NCBI RefSeq assembly: GCF_900447045.1
Contig: NZ_UAWH01000016.1
Span: 1-64,000, forward strand
Direction: 5' to 3'
DNA: 64,000 bases
DNA from: Clostridium paraputrificum
Lineage (GTDB): Bacteria; Bacillota; Clostridia; Clostridiales; Clostridiaceae
Positions 1-7,109 of the stretch are shown here, in pieces. Each line of letters begins with the position of its first letter. The stretch's first letter is position 1. Both the position numbers and the translations under genes were made by a program. Under the pieces are notes generated by a model. That model searched no databases. It saw nothing but the letters and a program-made list of their open reading frames with translations, and was not told where the DNA came from.

Positions 1-330
1 ATAGAAACCATAGTCCTCATGAAGAAAATAGGACAGTTTCAGTTGTAAGATGTTTTCGACCACCTGCTGTACGTCTGTTGTCGGAAAGCGAATTCTTACA
101 TAATCAAACAGCATTTCAAGGGGAGCGTCGGGATTGAAGCGTTCCAGAGCTTCCCAAAGGGACTGCTGTAAATCCTCTGATGGCTTGACTTTTCCTGTTT
201 CAATATCGCTTAGATACTGCCTTGTAATACCAGTCGCAACAGCTAAACGGTTTTGAGATAGTCCATAAGCCAAGCGTTTTTCTTTTAAATGCTGTAACCA
301 AGTTTGTTCATTCAGTAAAAATCCCTCCAA
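1..330 (-). CDS. orf20: Tn916 Orf20-type relaxase (MobT), N-terminal part
   Basis: Only the first 110 codons are in the window; the reading frame is still open at the left edge. The N-terminus has a helix-turn-helix segment (KEKRLAYGLSQNRLAVATG, then ITRQYLSDIETGK) followed by the start of the Rep_trans-type relaxase region. In Tn916 this protein nicks the adjacent oriT and also starts rolling-circle replication of the excised circle. The start is taken as TTG at 330; a strong GGAGGG lies just inside it, so initiation a few codons later (for instance at the CTG seven bases past GGAGGG) is also possible. It is transcribed after orf21 across the oriT gap. Confidence 0.9.
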   Translation of the reverse strand, partial: MEGFLLNEQTWLQHLKEKRLAYGLSQNRLAVATGITRQYLSDIETGKVKPSEDLQQSLWEALERFNPDAPLEMLFDYVRIRFPTTDVQQVVENILQLKLSYFLHEDYGFY

Positions 331-507
331 TCAAAAAGGCGTATGTCAACTTTTAAAGCCCATTTGACATACGCTGAAATTTTGTAAATCCCTTGTAACC
401 AAAGGATTTTCTAATGTTTTTTTGACTGTTTCCTGTCGATTTGTACCCCCCTGTTAGATACGGGGGGTTAAGTGCTGGCGTGGCTATTGCCACACCAGCC
501 AGCAAGA
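331..507. other. oriT: Origin of transfer (oriT) region of the Tn916-like element
   Basis: The 177-bp gap between orf20 and orf21 is where oriT lies in Tn916. It contains three inverted repeats: an 11-bp perfect one (GCGTATGTCAA 339-349 with TTGACATACGC 364-374), a second with arms ACCCCCC (445-451) and GGGGGGT (462-468), and a third with an imperfect stem at 473-500. Read on the minus strand the second has a loop containing TCTAAC, resembling the ICEBs1 nic hairpin, whose loop contains GCTAAC. The nick is therefore expected in this loop; that position is inferred. Confidence 0.8.
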
Positions 508-1893
508 TCAGTCCACACCTGCGACTTCCGCTTCGCACGTCGCCTGCGTGGACTGTCTGCTGTTGGATAACTTTTTAATTTCCTCCAAGAAATCATATCC
601 TTTTGGTACAAGGGGAGTATAAAACTCTGATATGACACTTGTTCCTACATCAACATAGCCACGACCTTTGATTCGCTTTAAGAAGAAATCCTTTTGTACG
701 TCACTGCCAAACATCATGCCATAGCCCATTTCAGACATACGACCTAAAGCCACTCTGAAATTAAACTGATCACGGATTCCGTCGCCTAAATATTTTGCGT
801 CTGGACGTTGACAAGCCAGTATTAGAAAGAAGCCAGCTTGACGACCTAACATGACAATCTGTTTCAGCTTATTCATAACTGCGGTGTTTTCTTTTGTTCC
901 CAGCATTTCCATGAAAGCGACGTATTCATCAAAGATTAAGAAGTGTGCCGGGAGACCTAAGTAAGCATAATTTTTGCCAGTCTTATAGTTCTTCATCTGC
1001 TTCATTTCCTCACTACGTTTCATCATTTCTTCATAGAATGTTTCAATGCAAGAAAGCAAGTCTTCTTTTCTATAGTAGACATTTGCCATCACAGAACCTA
1101 AGTCCGCAAGATCAGCATTTTTCGGGTCAAGAATATACAGTTTTGAATCTGTATGAAGCAAGGCTTCAATCAGTGTCAGTATAAAGTAAGTTTTACCGCC
1201 ACCTGTACCACCAGCAATCAACATATGAGGGAGCTTATCATATTCCCACCATACGTTTTTCATTAAGCGAAGTTTACCATCTTTAGCTTCTACTTCATCA
1301 ATAGAAATACGACTGGCTATGGTGTCATAGAGCAAAGTATATTCCACATAGGAATCCTTTAACTCTTTATCCGTCAGCTCACAGTACAAGCCACTCTCTA
1401 ATTTCTTTTCCAAGTGTAAGAGTTGGTCTTGATATTTTCCCAGCGTGATTTCCACCCGTATCTGTATCAAGCCATTTTTAAGTCGATAATACATTTTAGG
1501 GAAGTAGGTTATCTTTTCCTTTGTACGACCAGCACTATCTTTAAAGAAACCCTCTGTTTTGACCTGTTCAGATTCATACCACTTGTTTTCAAGTATCATC
1601 TTTGCCAGTTTTTGACGGTGGTAAAGTTGTTTAACCGTATCATAGCGAACCCGTTTGAATACAAACGCTACCAGCAAGCAGATAAGAATTGCGACACTGA
1701 AACTGATAATTAAATAGGGAATGTCAATCTTATCTGCTTGTGATAGGTTAAAATCCTGCCAGTTGATCTGCTGGATTGTCTTCACATGAAACAGTCCGAC
1801 AACCAGCAGGAAAACAGGCAGGAGTGACGCTATCGTAAAATGAAAGACTAAATCTTTACCAGATGGGCGAATCCTTTTACCACGCTGTTTCAT
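508..1893 (-). CDS. orf21: Tn916 Orf21, FtsK/SpoIIIE-type coupling ATPase
   Basis: 461 aa, the same length as Tn916 Orf21. Two membrane helices lie near residues 18-37 and 59-79, followed by a cytoplasmic motor domain with Walker A AGGTGGGKT near 226-234, a Walker B-like LIFDEY near 320 and the conserved ACQRPDAKYL segment. It is the VirD4/TcpA-like coupling protein that brings the relaxase-DNA complex to the mating channel. It lies between orf22 (28 bp upstream) and oriT. The conserved motifs look intact, so the protein is probably functional. Confidence 0.95.
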   Translation of the reverse strand: MKQRGKRIRPSGKDLVFHFTIASLLPVFLLVVGLFHVKTIQQINWQDFNLSQADKIDIPYLIISFSVAILICLLVAFVFKRVRYDTVKQLYHRQKLAKMILENKWYESEQVKTEGFFKDSAGRTKEKITYFPKMYYRLKNGLIQIRVEITLGKYQDQLLHLEKKLESGLYCELTDKELKDSYVEYTLLYDTIASRISIDEVEAKDGKLRLMKNVWWEYDKLPHMLIAGGTGGGKTYFILTLIEALLHTDSKLYILDPKNADLADLGSVMANVYYRKEDLLSCIETFYEEMMKRSEEMKQMKNYKTGKNYAYLGLPAHFLIFDEYVAFMEMLGTKENTAVMNKLKQIVMLGRQAGFFLILACQRPDAKYLGDGIRDQFNFRVALGRMSEMGYGMMFGSDVQKDFFLKRIKGRGYVDVGTSVISEFYTPLVPKGYDFLEEIKKLSNSRQSTQATCEAEVAGVD

Positions 1894-1921
1894 GCGAAAA
1901 AGTCTCCTTTCTACCTAGCGA

Positions 1922-2308
1922 CTATTTGTCTTGTGTCGGTTCTTTCTTTGCTTGTGGTTGAGCTTTGAATGAACTAGAATCCTTTGTCAGCACAATATCG
2001 TCTGCCTTGATATACCAGTCAACATCTGCTCCTTGATAGGTGGCAGTAGCAACGGTGTCCGCAATGGGATTGATAAGTTCCACCCGTGCGTTATAATCAA
2101 ACTCTTTCAAAGGCACGCTGGCAGGAATACTTACTTGAATCATGCGTCCTTGTCCTTTGGATTTTAAGTCATAGGTACGTTCCTTGATTTCATCTGAAAC
2201 CGACCCGTCTTCATTTTGGATTCTCACTTCACGACGTAGAGCAGAGAATTTCAATTCTCCAAAAGTCGTGTCTTTATCTAATACAATGCCATTTGCTAAT
2301 CTCATCAT
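1922..2308 (-). CDS. orf22: Tn916 Orf22, DUF961 protein
   Basis: 128 aa, matching Tn916 Orf22 and related to YdcP of ICEBs1 (DUF961 family). It is a small soluble-looking protein with no signal peptide. The molecular role of this family is not established; it always sits among the transfer genes. Two consecutive ATG codons follow AGAGG; the second has the better spacing. It is paralogous to orf23 just upstream (shared pattern: basic N-terminal half, then VKLVNP/VELINP, then a final W/L-x-ADD segment), suggesting an old tandem duplication. Confidence 0.92.
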   Translation of the reverse strand: MMRLANGIVLDKDTTFGELKFSALRREVRIQNEDGSVSDEIKERTYDLKSKGQGRMIQVSIPASVPLKEFDYNARVELINPIADTVATATYQGADVDWYIKADDIVLTKDSSSFKAQPQAKKEPTQDK

Positions 2309-2323
2309 TTTTCCTCTCTTTCT

Positions 2324-2638
2324 TTATTCTTTTATCATGTCGTCAGCATGTAAAAGGTAATTTGTAAAACCACGAGTGCCGATTTTGTAGCCCTCTGCGG
2401 TAATACGTGGATTGACTAACTTCACACGTTCCTCAAAGCCGAAATGTTTTTCGCCAGCTTCAGCAGGAAGCACCACCACAATATCATCTGCTCTTTGAAC
2501 ATCAGAATAGAGATTATAGCTTCTTGATAAGACAGTTAGCCGTCCGTTGATTCTTCGCTGAACGACTTTATCCTCGCCAGCAAATTCTAAATTGCCGAAT
2601 GTTTTTTCCATGTTGGGAATCACAAATTTAAGTTCCAT
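2324..2638 (-). CDS. orf23: Tn916 Orf23, DUF961 protein
   Basis: 104 aa, DUF961 family, paralogous to the protein encoded 15 bp downstream: both carry an 'F..RV.L.NP' core and end in an 'ADD' motif. An AAAGGATAGG ribosome binding site precedes the ATG. It is first of the larger transfer genes read inward from this end of the element. Function is unknown; association with conjugation is established for the family only by position. Confidence 0.92.
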   Translation of the reverse strand: MELKFVIPNMEKTFGNLEFAGEDKVVQRRINGRLTVLSRSYNLYSDVQRADDIVVVLPAEAGEKHFGFEERVKLVNPRITAEGYKIGTRGFTNYLLHADDMIKE

Positions 2639-2660
2639 ATTTTTACCTATCCTTTCTTTT

Positions 2661-2735
2661 TTATTGGCTGAATGAATGTTTGATGGTCTTAAAGAGTGGG
2701 GAACGACCTTTTGATTCTTGATTTTTTGTTTTCAT
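2661..2735 (-). CDS. orf24: Tn916 Orf24-like 24-codon peptide
   Basis: A very short ORF of 24 codons, MKTKNQESKGRS then PLFKTIKHSFSQ, with a convincing ribosome binding site (GAAAGGAAGTGAACTT before ATG) and its stop 22 bp before orf23. The peptide is basic and has no membrane segment. Position and size match the small orf24 at this end of Tn916. Whether the peptide acts or the ORF only couples translation into orf23 cannot be told. Confidence 0.7.
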   Translation of the reverse strand: MKTKNQESKGRSPLFKTIKHSFSQ

Positions 2736-2768
2736 AAGTTCACTTCCTTTCAAAATCGGGTAAAAAAA

Positions 2769-2795
2769 TAGACACCTCATTTTTTGAAGTGTCTA
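2769..2795 (-). terminator. Hairpin with T-tract upstream of orf24
   Basis: Arms TAGACAC and GTGTCTA with further pairing (TCA/TGA), followed on the minus strand by seven T residues: an intrinsic terminator directed into the element just before orf24. It would attenuate transcription entering from the attachment-site side. Confidence 0.7.
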
Positions 2796-2879
2796 CCTAT
2801 TAAATATTCAAATTTTATTGGAAGTATCTTTATATCTTCACTTTTCAAGGATAAATCGTCGTATCAAAGCTCATTCATA

Positions 2880-2976
2880 AGTAGTAAATTAGTAGTAAAT
2901 TGAGTGGTTTTGACCTTGATAAAGTGTGATAAGTCCAGTTTTTATGCGGATAACTAGATTTTTATGCTATTTTTTT
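2880..2976. repeat. Tn916 end: integrase-arm-like direct repeats and att junction
   Basis: Contains a tandem pair of AGTAGTAAATT (2880-2890, 2891-2901), and TTTTTATGC twice, 20 bp apart (2939-2947 and 2959-2967), ending in a T/A tract. Tn916 integrase is known to bind direct repeats near both element ends, and Tn916 favours T-rich/A-rich targets; assigning these particular repeats as the binding sites is inference. Confidence 0.65.
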
Positions 2977-3016
2977 TATAAAAAAAGGGTGGAATAAATT
3001 TTAAACTTATTCCACC
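2972..3016 (-). terminator. Chromosomal intrinsic terminator interrupted at its T-tract by the element
   Basis: Perfect 10-bp stem, GGTGGAATAA (2988-2997) with TTATTCCACC (3007-3016), followed on the minus strand by C and then seven T. The element end begins inside or directly after that T-tract. The hairpin belongs to the chromosome side. The stretch 3018-3200 beyond it is very AT-rich and holds no ORF I can support. Confidence 0.75.
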
Positions 3017-3199
3017 TAATAACTATAATTTTTTATGAATTTAGGATTACTATTAGTTTACCAAACTAAAATTTTTTTATACCCTAATAATTTATATTTT
3101 TAACTTTACTTGTTTAAAATAATTTATTCTGTCAATAATTAAGATATAAATAACTTTCAAATCAATATTTTAATTTCATATATGATTTAAACCCAGACT

Positions 3200-3230
3200 T
3201 AGAGCGAAAATAATTCGCTCTATTTTTTTA
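3200..3230 (+). terminator. Intrinsic terminator, plus-strand polarity
   Basis: Stem TAGAGCGAA / TTCGCTCTA (3200-3208, 3214-3222) followed by seven T on the plus strand. There is no plus-strand gene before it now; it faces the end of the minus-strand rhodanese gene. Confidence 0.6.
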
Positions 3231-3244
3231 TCTATTTATTGCAT

Positions 3245-3565
3245 TTAAATAGGCTCTAATCTTCCTGTATATCCTAGTGTACCATATGACAAGTTATATA
3301 ATTTTTCAAATCCTGCATCATTAAGTATATTACATGCAACAACACTTCTATGACCTGCTCTACAATAAACTAAAATCGGTTTATCTTTATAATCTTCTAA
3401 CTGCTCAATTTCCCATTCAAGTTCCTCTACAGGAATATTAATAGAATTAGGTATATTACCTGTTTTAAATTCATTATATCTTCTAACATCTAGAATTACT
3501 AATTCTTTGTTATTTTCTATAAAAGCCTGCGCTTCTTTATCACCTAAGTTTTTTATAAAATCCAT
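3245..3565 (-). CDS. Single-domain rhodanese (sulfurtransferase)
   Basis: 106 aa, one rhodanese domain. The active-site loop CRAGHRS contains the catalytic Cys that carries the persulfide, after a typical LDVRR...GNIPNSINIP start. Such stand-alone cytoplasmic rhodaneses pass sulfur between thiols; the physiological partner cannot be read from the neighbours. The start is ATG at 3565, seven bases after AGAGG; a GTG immediately upstream is less well spaced. It is separated from panD by a strong hairpin, so it is probably its own unit. Confidence 0.9.
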   Translation of the reverse strand: MDFIKNLGDKEAQAFIENNKELVILDVRRYNEFKTGNIPNSINIPVEELEWEIEQLEDYKDKPILVYCRAGHRSVVACNILNDAGFEKLYNLSYGTLGYTGRLEPI

Positions 3566-3638
3566 CACTTTACCTCTTGTGTTTAAAATTTATACTTATT
3601 ATATTATTTTAATAATATATTTTCAATAATATAAATAA

Positions 3639-3664
3639 ACTCTAGTAAAATTATTTACTAGAGT
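3639..3664. repeat. 26-nt hairpin, copy 1
   Basis: Perfect palindrome: arms ACTCTAGTAAA and TTTACTAGAGT around the loop ATTA. An identical 26-nt copy lies at 7076-7101. No T-tract follows directly, so it is not a plain terminator. Confidence 0.85.
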
Positions 3665-3666
3665 AA

Positions 3667-3722
3667 GATTGTAGACAAAAAGCATTTTCTCCGATTGGAG
3701 AAAATGCTTTTTGTCTATAATC
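3667..3722. terminator. Very long bidirectional hairpin after panD
   Basis: A 21-bp perfect stem (3672-3692 with 3697-3717; left arm begins TAGACAAAAAGCATT) with loop GATT, extended by a wobble pair and four more pairs to about 26 bp. A-runs and T-runs within the arms let it work as an intrinsic terminator in both directions. It closes the pan operon. Confidence 0.8.
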
Positions 3723-3748
3723 TGAAAGGGAACATTATCCCATCTAAA

Positions 3749-4138
3749 TTAAATATATTCCAATAATCCATGTCTTTCATATCGTGATAATTTTTCTATC
3801 TTGTTTTTTTCATCAACAAATACTACACGTGGTTTATGATCCTTTGCTTCCTTCTCGTCCATATTACAATAAGCCATTATTATAATTTTATCTCCAACTT
3901 GTACACATCTTGCAGCTGCACCATTCAAGCAAATTAAACCGGATCCTCTTTCTCCAGCTATTGTATATGTCTCAAATCTACTACCATTATTTATATTAAC
4001 AATTTGAACTTTCTCATATTCTAATATTCCTGATGCTTCTAATAAATCCTTATCTACAGTTATACTTCCAATATACTCTAATTCAGCTTGTACTACAGTC
4101 GCTCTATGAATTTTTCCTTTTAACATTTTTATATTCAT
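3749..4138 (-). CDS. panD: Aspartate 1-decarboxylase proenzyme
   Basis: Makes beta-alanine from aspartate for pantothenate synthesis. The proenzyme cleaves itself at Gly24-Ser25 (YIGSITVD) to create the pyruvoyl cofactor on Ser25; Lys9 ([10 protein letters not shown]) and the later NGAAAR motif are present. Start is ATG at 4138, preceded by GGAGGAAAGCAA; an upstream in-frame ATG at 4162 lies inside the panC end and lacks a ribosome binding site. Resulting length 129 aa is normal. Last gene of the pan operon, 13 bp after panC. Confidence 0.97.
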   Translation of the reverse strand: MNIKMLKGKIHRATVVQAELEYIGSITVDKDLLEASGILEYEKVQIVNINNGSRFETYTIAGERGSGLICLNGAAARCVQVGDKIIIMAYCNMDEKEAKDHKPRVVFVDEKNKIEKLSRYERHGLLEYI

Positions 4139-4151
4139 TTGCTTTCCTCCA

Positions 4152-4997
4152 TTAAATCTCATAAGTAAAATTATCTATTAGTCTTGTTTTTCCTATATAT
4201 ATAGCTATTGCAACTAAAACATTATCTTTAATTATATCCAGCTTTTCCATAGATAACGAATCCACAACTTCTATATAATCTACTTTAGCTAATGGTTCTA
4301 ATTGTATCTCTTTATTAATTATATCTACTAATTCACTACACTCTCTTAATCCATTATCTAAAGCTTCCTTACCCAATTTTAGGGCTTTATTTAATATAGT
4401 AGCTGCTTTTCTCTCTTCATCATTTAAATAAGTATTCCTAGAACTCTTAGCCAATCCATCATTCTCTCTAACGATTGGACAACCTATTACATTAACATCA
4501 AAGTTAAAATCTCTTACCATTCTCTTTATAACAGCTAATTGTTGTGCATCTTTCTCCCCAAAGTATGCATTATTAGGTGAAACTATATTAAATAATTTAC
4601 AAACTACAGTACATACACCTCTAAAATGTATTGGTCTACTCTTACCACACAATCCTTTAGTTAATCCCTCCATATCCACAAAACTGCAGAAATCATCAAA
4701 ATACATTTCATCTACTTTAGGTGCAAATATCAAATCAACTCCTGAGTCACTACATAAACTAGCATCTCTCTCTAGATCTCTTGGGTAATTAGCTAAATCT
4801 TCTTTAGGGCCAAATTGAGTTGGATTTACGAATATACTTACTACCACTCTATCATTTTCTTTTACCGCTCTATCTATAAGGCTCTTATGCCCTTCATGTA
4901 AATATCCCATAGTTGGAACAAACCCTATTTTAAGGCCTTCTAACTTCCACTTTGATACGTATTTCCTTACATCTGTTATACTATTTGAAATATTCAT
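4152..4997 (-). CDS. panC: Pantothenate synthetase (pantoate-beta-alanine ligase)
   Basis: 281 aa, the usual length. Joins pantoate and beta-alanine with ATP through a pantoyl-adenylate. The nucleotide-binding HIGH-like segment is [14 protein letters not shown], and the KMSKS-like loop is AKSSRNTYL. The flavour of substrate pocket residues ([20 protein letters not shown]) is intact. AAGGAG lies before the ATG. Ten bp separate it from panB upstream and 13 bp from panD downstream, so all three are co-transcribed. Confidence 0.98.
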   Translation of the reverse strand: MNISNSITDVRKYVSKWKLEGLKIGFVPTMGYLHEGHKSLIDRAVKENDRVVVSIFVNPTQFGPKEDLANYPRDLERDASLCSDSGVDLIFAPKVDEMYFDDFCSFVDMEGLTKGLCGKSRPIHFRGVCTVVCKLFNIVSPNNAYFGEKDAQQLAVIKRMVRDFNFDVNVIGCPIVRENDGLAKSSRNTYLNDEERKAATILNKALKLGKEALDNGLRECSELVDIINKEIQLEPLAKVDYIEVVDSLSMEKLDIIKDNVLVAIAIYIGKTRLIDNFTYEI

Positions 4998-5007
4998 AAT
5001 TTACTCC

Positions 5008-5832
5008 TTAATATAATTTTTCTATTACTTCATCATCTATCTTAAATCCATGCTTTTCTTCTGGAAAAATTCCATCTTTAACTTCATTTATATATTCTTT
5101 AAAAGCTAATTTCATAACTTCTCCTACATTTGCATACTTTTTTACAAACTTAGGCGTAAAATCAGAAAACATTCCTAACATATCTTGATAAACTAATATT
5201 TGACCATCACATCCATCACCAGCACCAATTCCTATTGTGGGTATACTTAATTTACTTGATACCAATTTAGCTAGCTTTACAGGAACACACTCTAGAACAA
5301 TTGCAAATGCTCCTGCTTTTTCTACAGATAAAGCATCTTCTAATAATTTTTTAGCTGCTTCTTCACTTTTTCCTTGTACCTTGAATCCACCGAATGAATT
5401 TACTGATTGAGGTGTCAATCCAATATGCCCCATAACAGGTATAGATGCATTTACAATAGCTTTAATCTGCTCATACATATCTTTACCACCCTCAAGTTTT
5501 ATAGCCTGCGCACCACCTTCTTTTATTAATCTACCTGCATTAACTACAGCATCATATACAGATGTCTGATAAGACATAAAAGGTAAATCAGCAACCACCA
5601 ATGTATTTTTAGCTCCCCTTGAGACAGCTTTTGTATGATGTATCATATCCTCCATAGTAACAGGTAATGTATCTTCATAACCTAAACATACCATTCCTAA
5701 TGAATCTCCAACCAATATTCCATTTATTCCAGACTCGTCCATTAACTTTGCCGTAGAGTAATCATATGCTGTTAGCATAGTAAGCTTCTCTTTATTTTTT
5801 GACTCTTTAAATGTAACTGATGTATTTTTCAT
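5008..5832 (-). CDS. panB: 3-methyl-2-oxobutanoate hydroxymethyltransferase
   Basis: 274 aa. Adds a hydroxymethyl group from methylenetetrahydrofolate to ketoisovalerate, giving ketopantoate. Metal-binding and active-site segments are visible: LVGDSLGMV (Asp for Mg), [24 protein letters not shown] and LECVP. Three bases separate it from the upstream dehydrogenase gene whose likely job is to reduce its product. Confidence 0.98.
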   Translation of the reverse strand: MKNTSVTFKESKNKEKLTMLTAYDYSTAKLMDESGINGILVGDSLGMVCLGYEDTLPVTMEDMIHHTKAVSRGAKNTLVVADLPFMSYQTSVYDAVVNAGRLIKEGGAQAIKLEGGKDMYEQIKAIVNASIPVMGHIGLTPQSVNSFGGFKVQGKSEEAAKKLLEDALSVEKAGAFAIVLECVPVKLAKLVSSKLSIPTIGIGAGDGCDGQILVYQDMLGMFSDFTPKFVKKYANVGEVMKLAFKEYINEVKDGIFPEEKHGFKIDDEVIEKLY

Positions 5833-5835
5833 TGT

Positions 5836-6693
5836 TTATTCTCCAATCATTAATTCTATTTTCTCATAACTTCTGTATGCATTTTTCTCCTTTGCTATAT
5901 TCAACAAACTTCTACTAAGCAAAGTATATATAGCCTTGACATCTCCATCTAACACATCTAAGTGACCCTTAATAGTAGTAACATCTCCTCTTTCTATAGG
6001 ACCAGTTAATGCTTCTTTAACCCCCTTAGTATATACATTCTCAATGTTATTTTTAATTAATGGGTATAAAGCTTCAATAGCCTCTATATCAGTAAAATTA
6101 CATTCTTTTAATAACGAAACACTATTATTTATTAATGCAATAATATGATTACTTACCATAACAGAAGCACAATGATATTTATACTTATTTTCTTTAGATA
6201 TTACTTTTACTGTGTTTCCTAAACTACTAAATAACTCTTTAATGTTATTTAAATACTTTTCAGCCCCTTCGATTGTTATAAATGCACTTTTTAAATTTTT
6301 ATGAGAATTATATTTGTCGCTGAATGCGAAAATAGGATGGATTGAATAACCATATGAACTATAATTATCTATTTCAGAAAATATACTTGATGATAGTGAC
6401 CCACTACAATGACATATTATTTTTTCATTAATGTATAACTTTTTAATACTATTCCAAACTTCTTCTATTACTCCATCTGGAGTAGTAATGATAATAGTAT
6501 CACATTCTTTTATAATATCTTTAATACTTGTAAAATATTTTGAATTTGTAAATTTAGCTGCTTCAATTGCTGAATTTATATTTTTGCTATAATACCCCAC
6601 TAAATTTATATTATTTTCACTTAAATACTTCCCTAGCGCAAATCCTACCTTTCCTGCACCTATAAATCCGATTTTTATTGTTATCACCTCCAT
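5836..6693 (-). CDS. panG: Rossmann/DUF2520 dehydrogenase, probable PanG-type ketopantoate reductase
   Basis: The N-terminus is an NAD(P)-binding fold (IKIGFIGAGKVGFALG) and the C-terminal half is DUF2520-like. Enterococcus, Francisella and Clostridioides PanG proteins reduce ketopantoate to pantoate. No panE is present here and the gene leads directly into panB-panC-panD, so this is the likely missing step. The start is odd: a near-perfect Shine-Dalgarno GGAGGTGAT lies inside the first codons after the ATG at 6693, eight bases before an ATA codon (6678-6676) that would give the family-typical MKIGFIGAGKVG. Either ATA initiates, or GTG 6687 or the unsupported ATG 6693 is used. The sequence shows the operon order; the reaction is inferred. 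Confidence 0.8.
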   Translation of the reverse strand: MEVITIKIGFIGAGKVGFALGKYLSENNINLVGYYSKNINSAIEAAKFTNSKYFTSIKDIIKECDTIIITTPDGVIEEVWNSIKKLYINEKIICHCSGSLSSSIFSEIDNYSSYGYSIHPIFAFSDKYNSHKNLKSAFITIEGAEKYLNNIKELFSSLGNTVKVISKENKYKYHCASVMVSNHIIALINNSVSLLKECNFTDIEAIEALYPLIKNNIENVYTKGVKEALTGPIERGDVTTIKGHLDVLDGDVKAIYTLLSRSLLNIAKEKNAYRSYEKIELMIGE

Positions 6694-6833
6694 TCATAGA
6701 GTGTGATACATATTAGTCCCATTCTAAATAGATATGAGCTATACAAAATAAAAAAATTGTCAATCTGGTGTAGCTTCCTGAAAATACCACCCATGATAAA
6801 AATTTAACACATTTCCTCACATATTTCAATATT

Positions 6834-7013
6834 TTAAAATTTGGACATATATGAAAATCCATCTTTTAATTCTTTACATAAATCAACGAAGCCCACACTA
6901 TCATGCACATTTCCAGCAGTAATATCAAACTCTAAATTAAAATCTAAATCTTCATTAATTTTCCTACTCAAATGGTCTTCAGGAACTAATGAATCTACAC
7001 TACTACATTCTAT
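6834..7013 (-). pseudogene. Remnant of an IS1182-type transposase
   Basis: One open frame without a usable start reads VDSLVPEDHLSRKINEDLDF then ITAGNVHDSVGFVDLCKEL before a stop. The first part is the N-terminal signature of IS1182/DDE-type transposases (VPxDHLLRKI) and the second is the internal 'TAGNVHDS' region, normally well over 100 residues further on. A large internal deletion has joined them, and the C-terminal part is gone. It is non-functional. The family call rests on recognised motifs. Confidence 0.7.
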
Positions 7014-7050
7014 TTATAATTTGTTATCTATATCTCTTTTTATCAAAAAA

Positions 7051-7073
7051 GGGTGTCGATTTTGTCGACACCC
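7051..7073 (-). terminator. Intrinsic terminator after the SPFH gene
   Basis: Perfect 9-bp stem GGGTGTCGA / TCGACACCC with a 5-nt loop, followed on the minus strand by six T. It ends the ydjF-G-I-like operon. Confidence 0.85.
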
Positions 7074-7075
7074 TG

Positions 7076-7101
7076 ACTCTAGTAAAATTATTTACTAGAG
7101 T
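7076..7101. repeat. 26-nt hairpin, copy 2
   Basis: Identical to 3639-3664 in all 26 bases. It lies directly between the stop codon of the SPFH gene and the terminator at 7051-7073. Confidence 0.85.
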
Positions 7102-7109
7102 TATTATAT

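Larger units (their letters stand above)
1..2976. mobile_element. Terminal part of a Tn916-family conjugative transposon
   Basis: The gene order orf24-orf23-orf22-orf21-oriT-orf20, all on the minus strand, and the protein lengths (104, 128 and 461 aa) match the orf24 end of Tn916. The outer end carries short direct repeats expected of an integrase-arm region. Base composition is visibly richer in G and C than the flanking chromosome. The transfer functions past orf20, any resistance gene and int/xis lie beyond the left edge, so cargo and completeness cannot be judged. The boundary is placed at the TTTTTATGC-TATTTTT junction and is uncertain by about 10 bp because both sides are T/A-rich. Confidence 0.93.

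Noticed and set aside
353..538. 61-codon ORF on the minus strand across oriT
   Set aside because: It lies over the oriT hairpins and the end of orf21, has no ribosome binding site and no recognisable protein features.
2880..2901. CRISPR-like repeat
   Set aside because: Only two adjacent 11-bp copies with no spacers and no cas genes; fits transposon-end repeats.
3018..3200. Promoter or small RNA in the AT-rich gap right of the transposon
   Set aside because: Many TATAAT-like strings occur by composition; no paired -35 box or conserved structure stood out.
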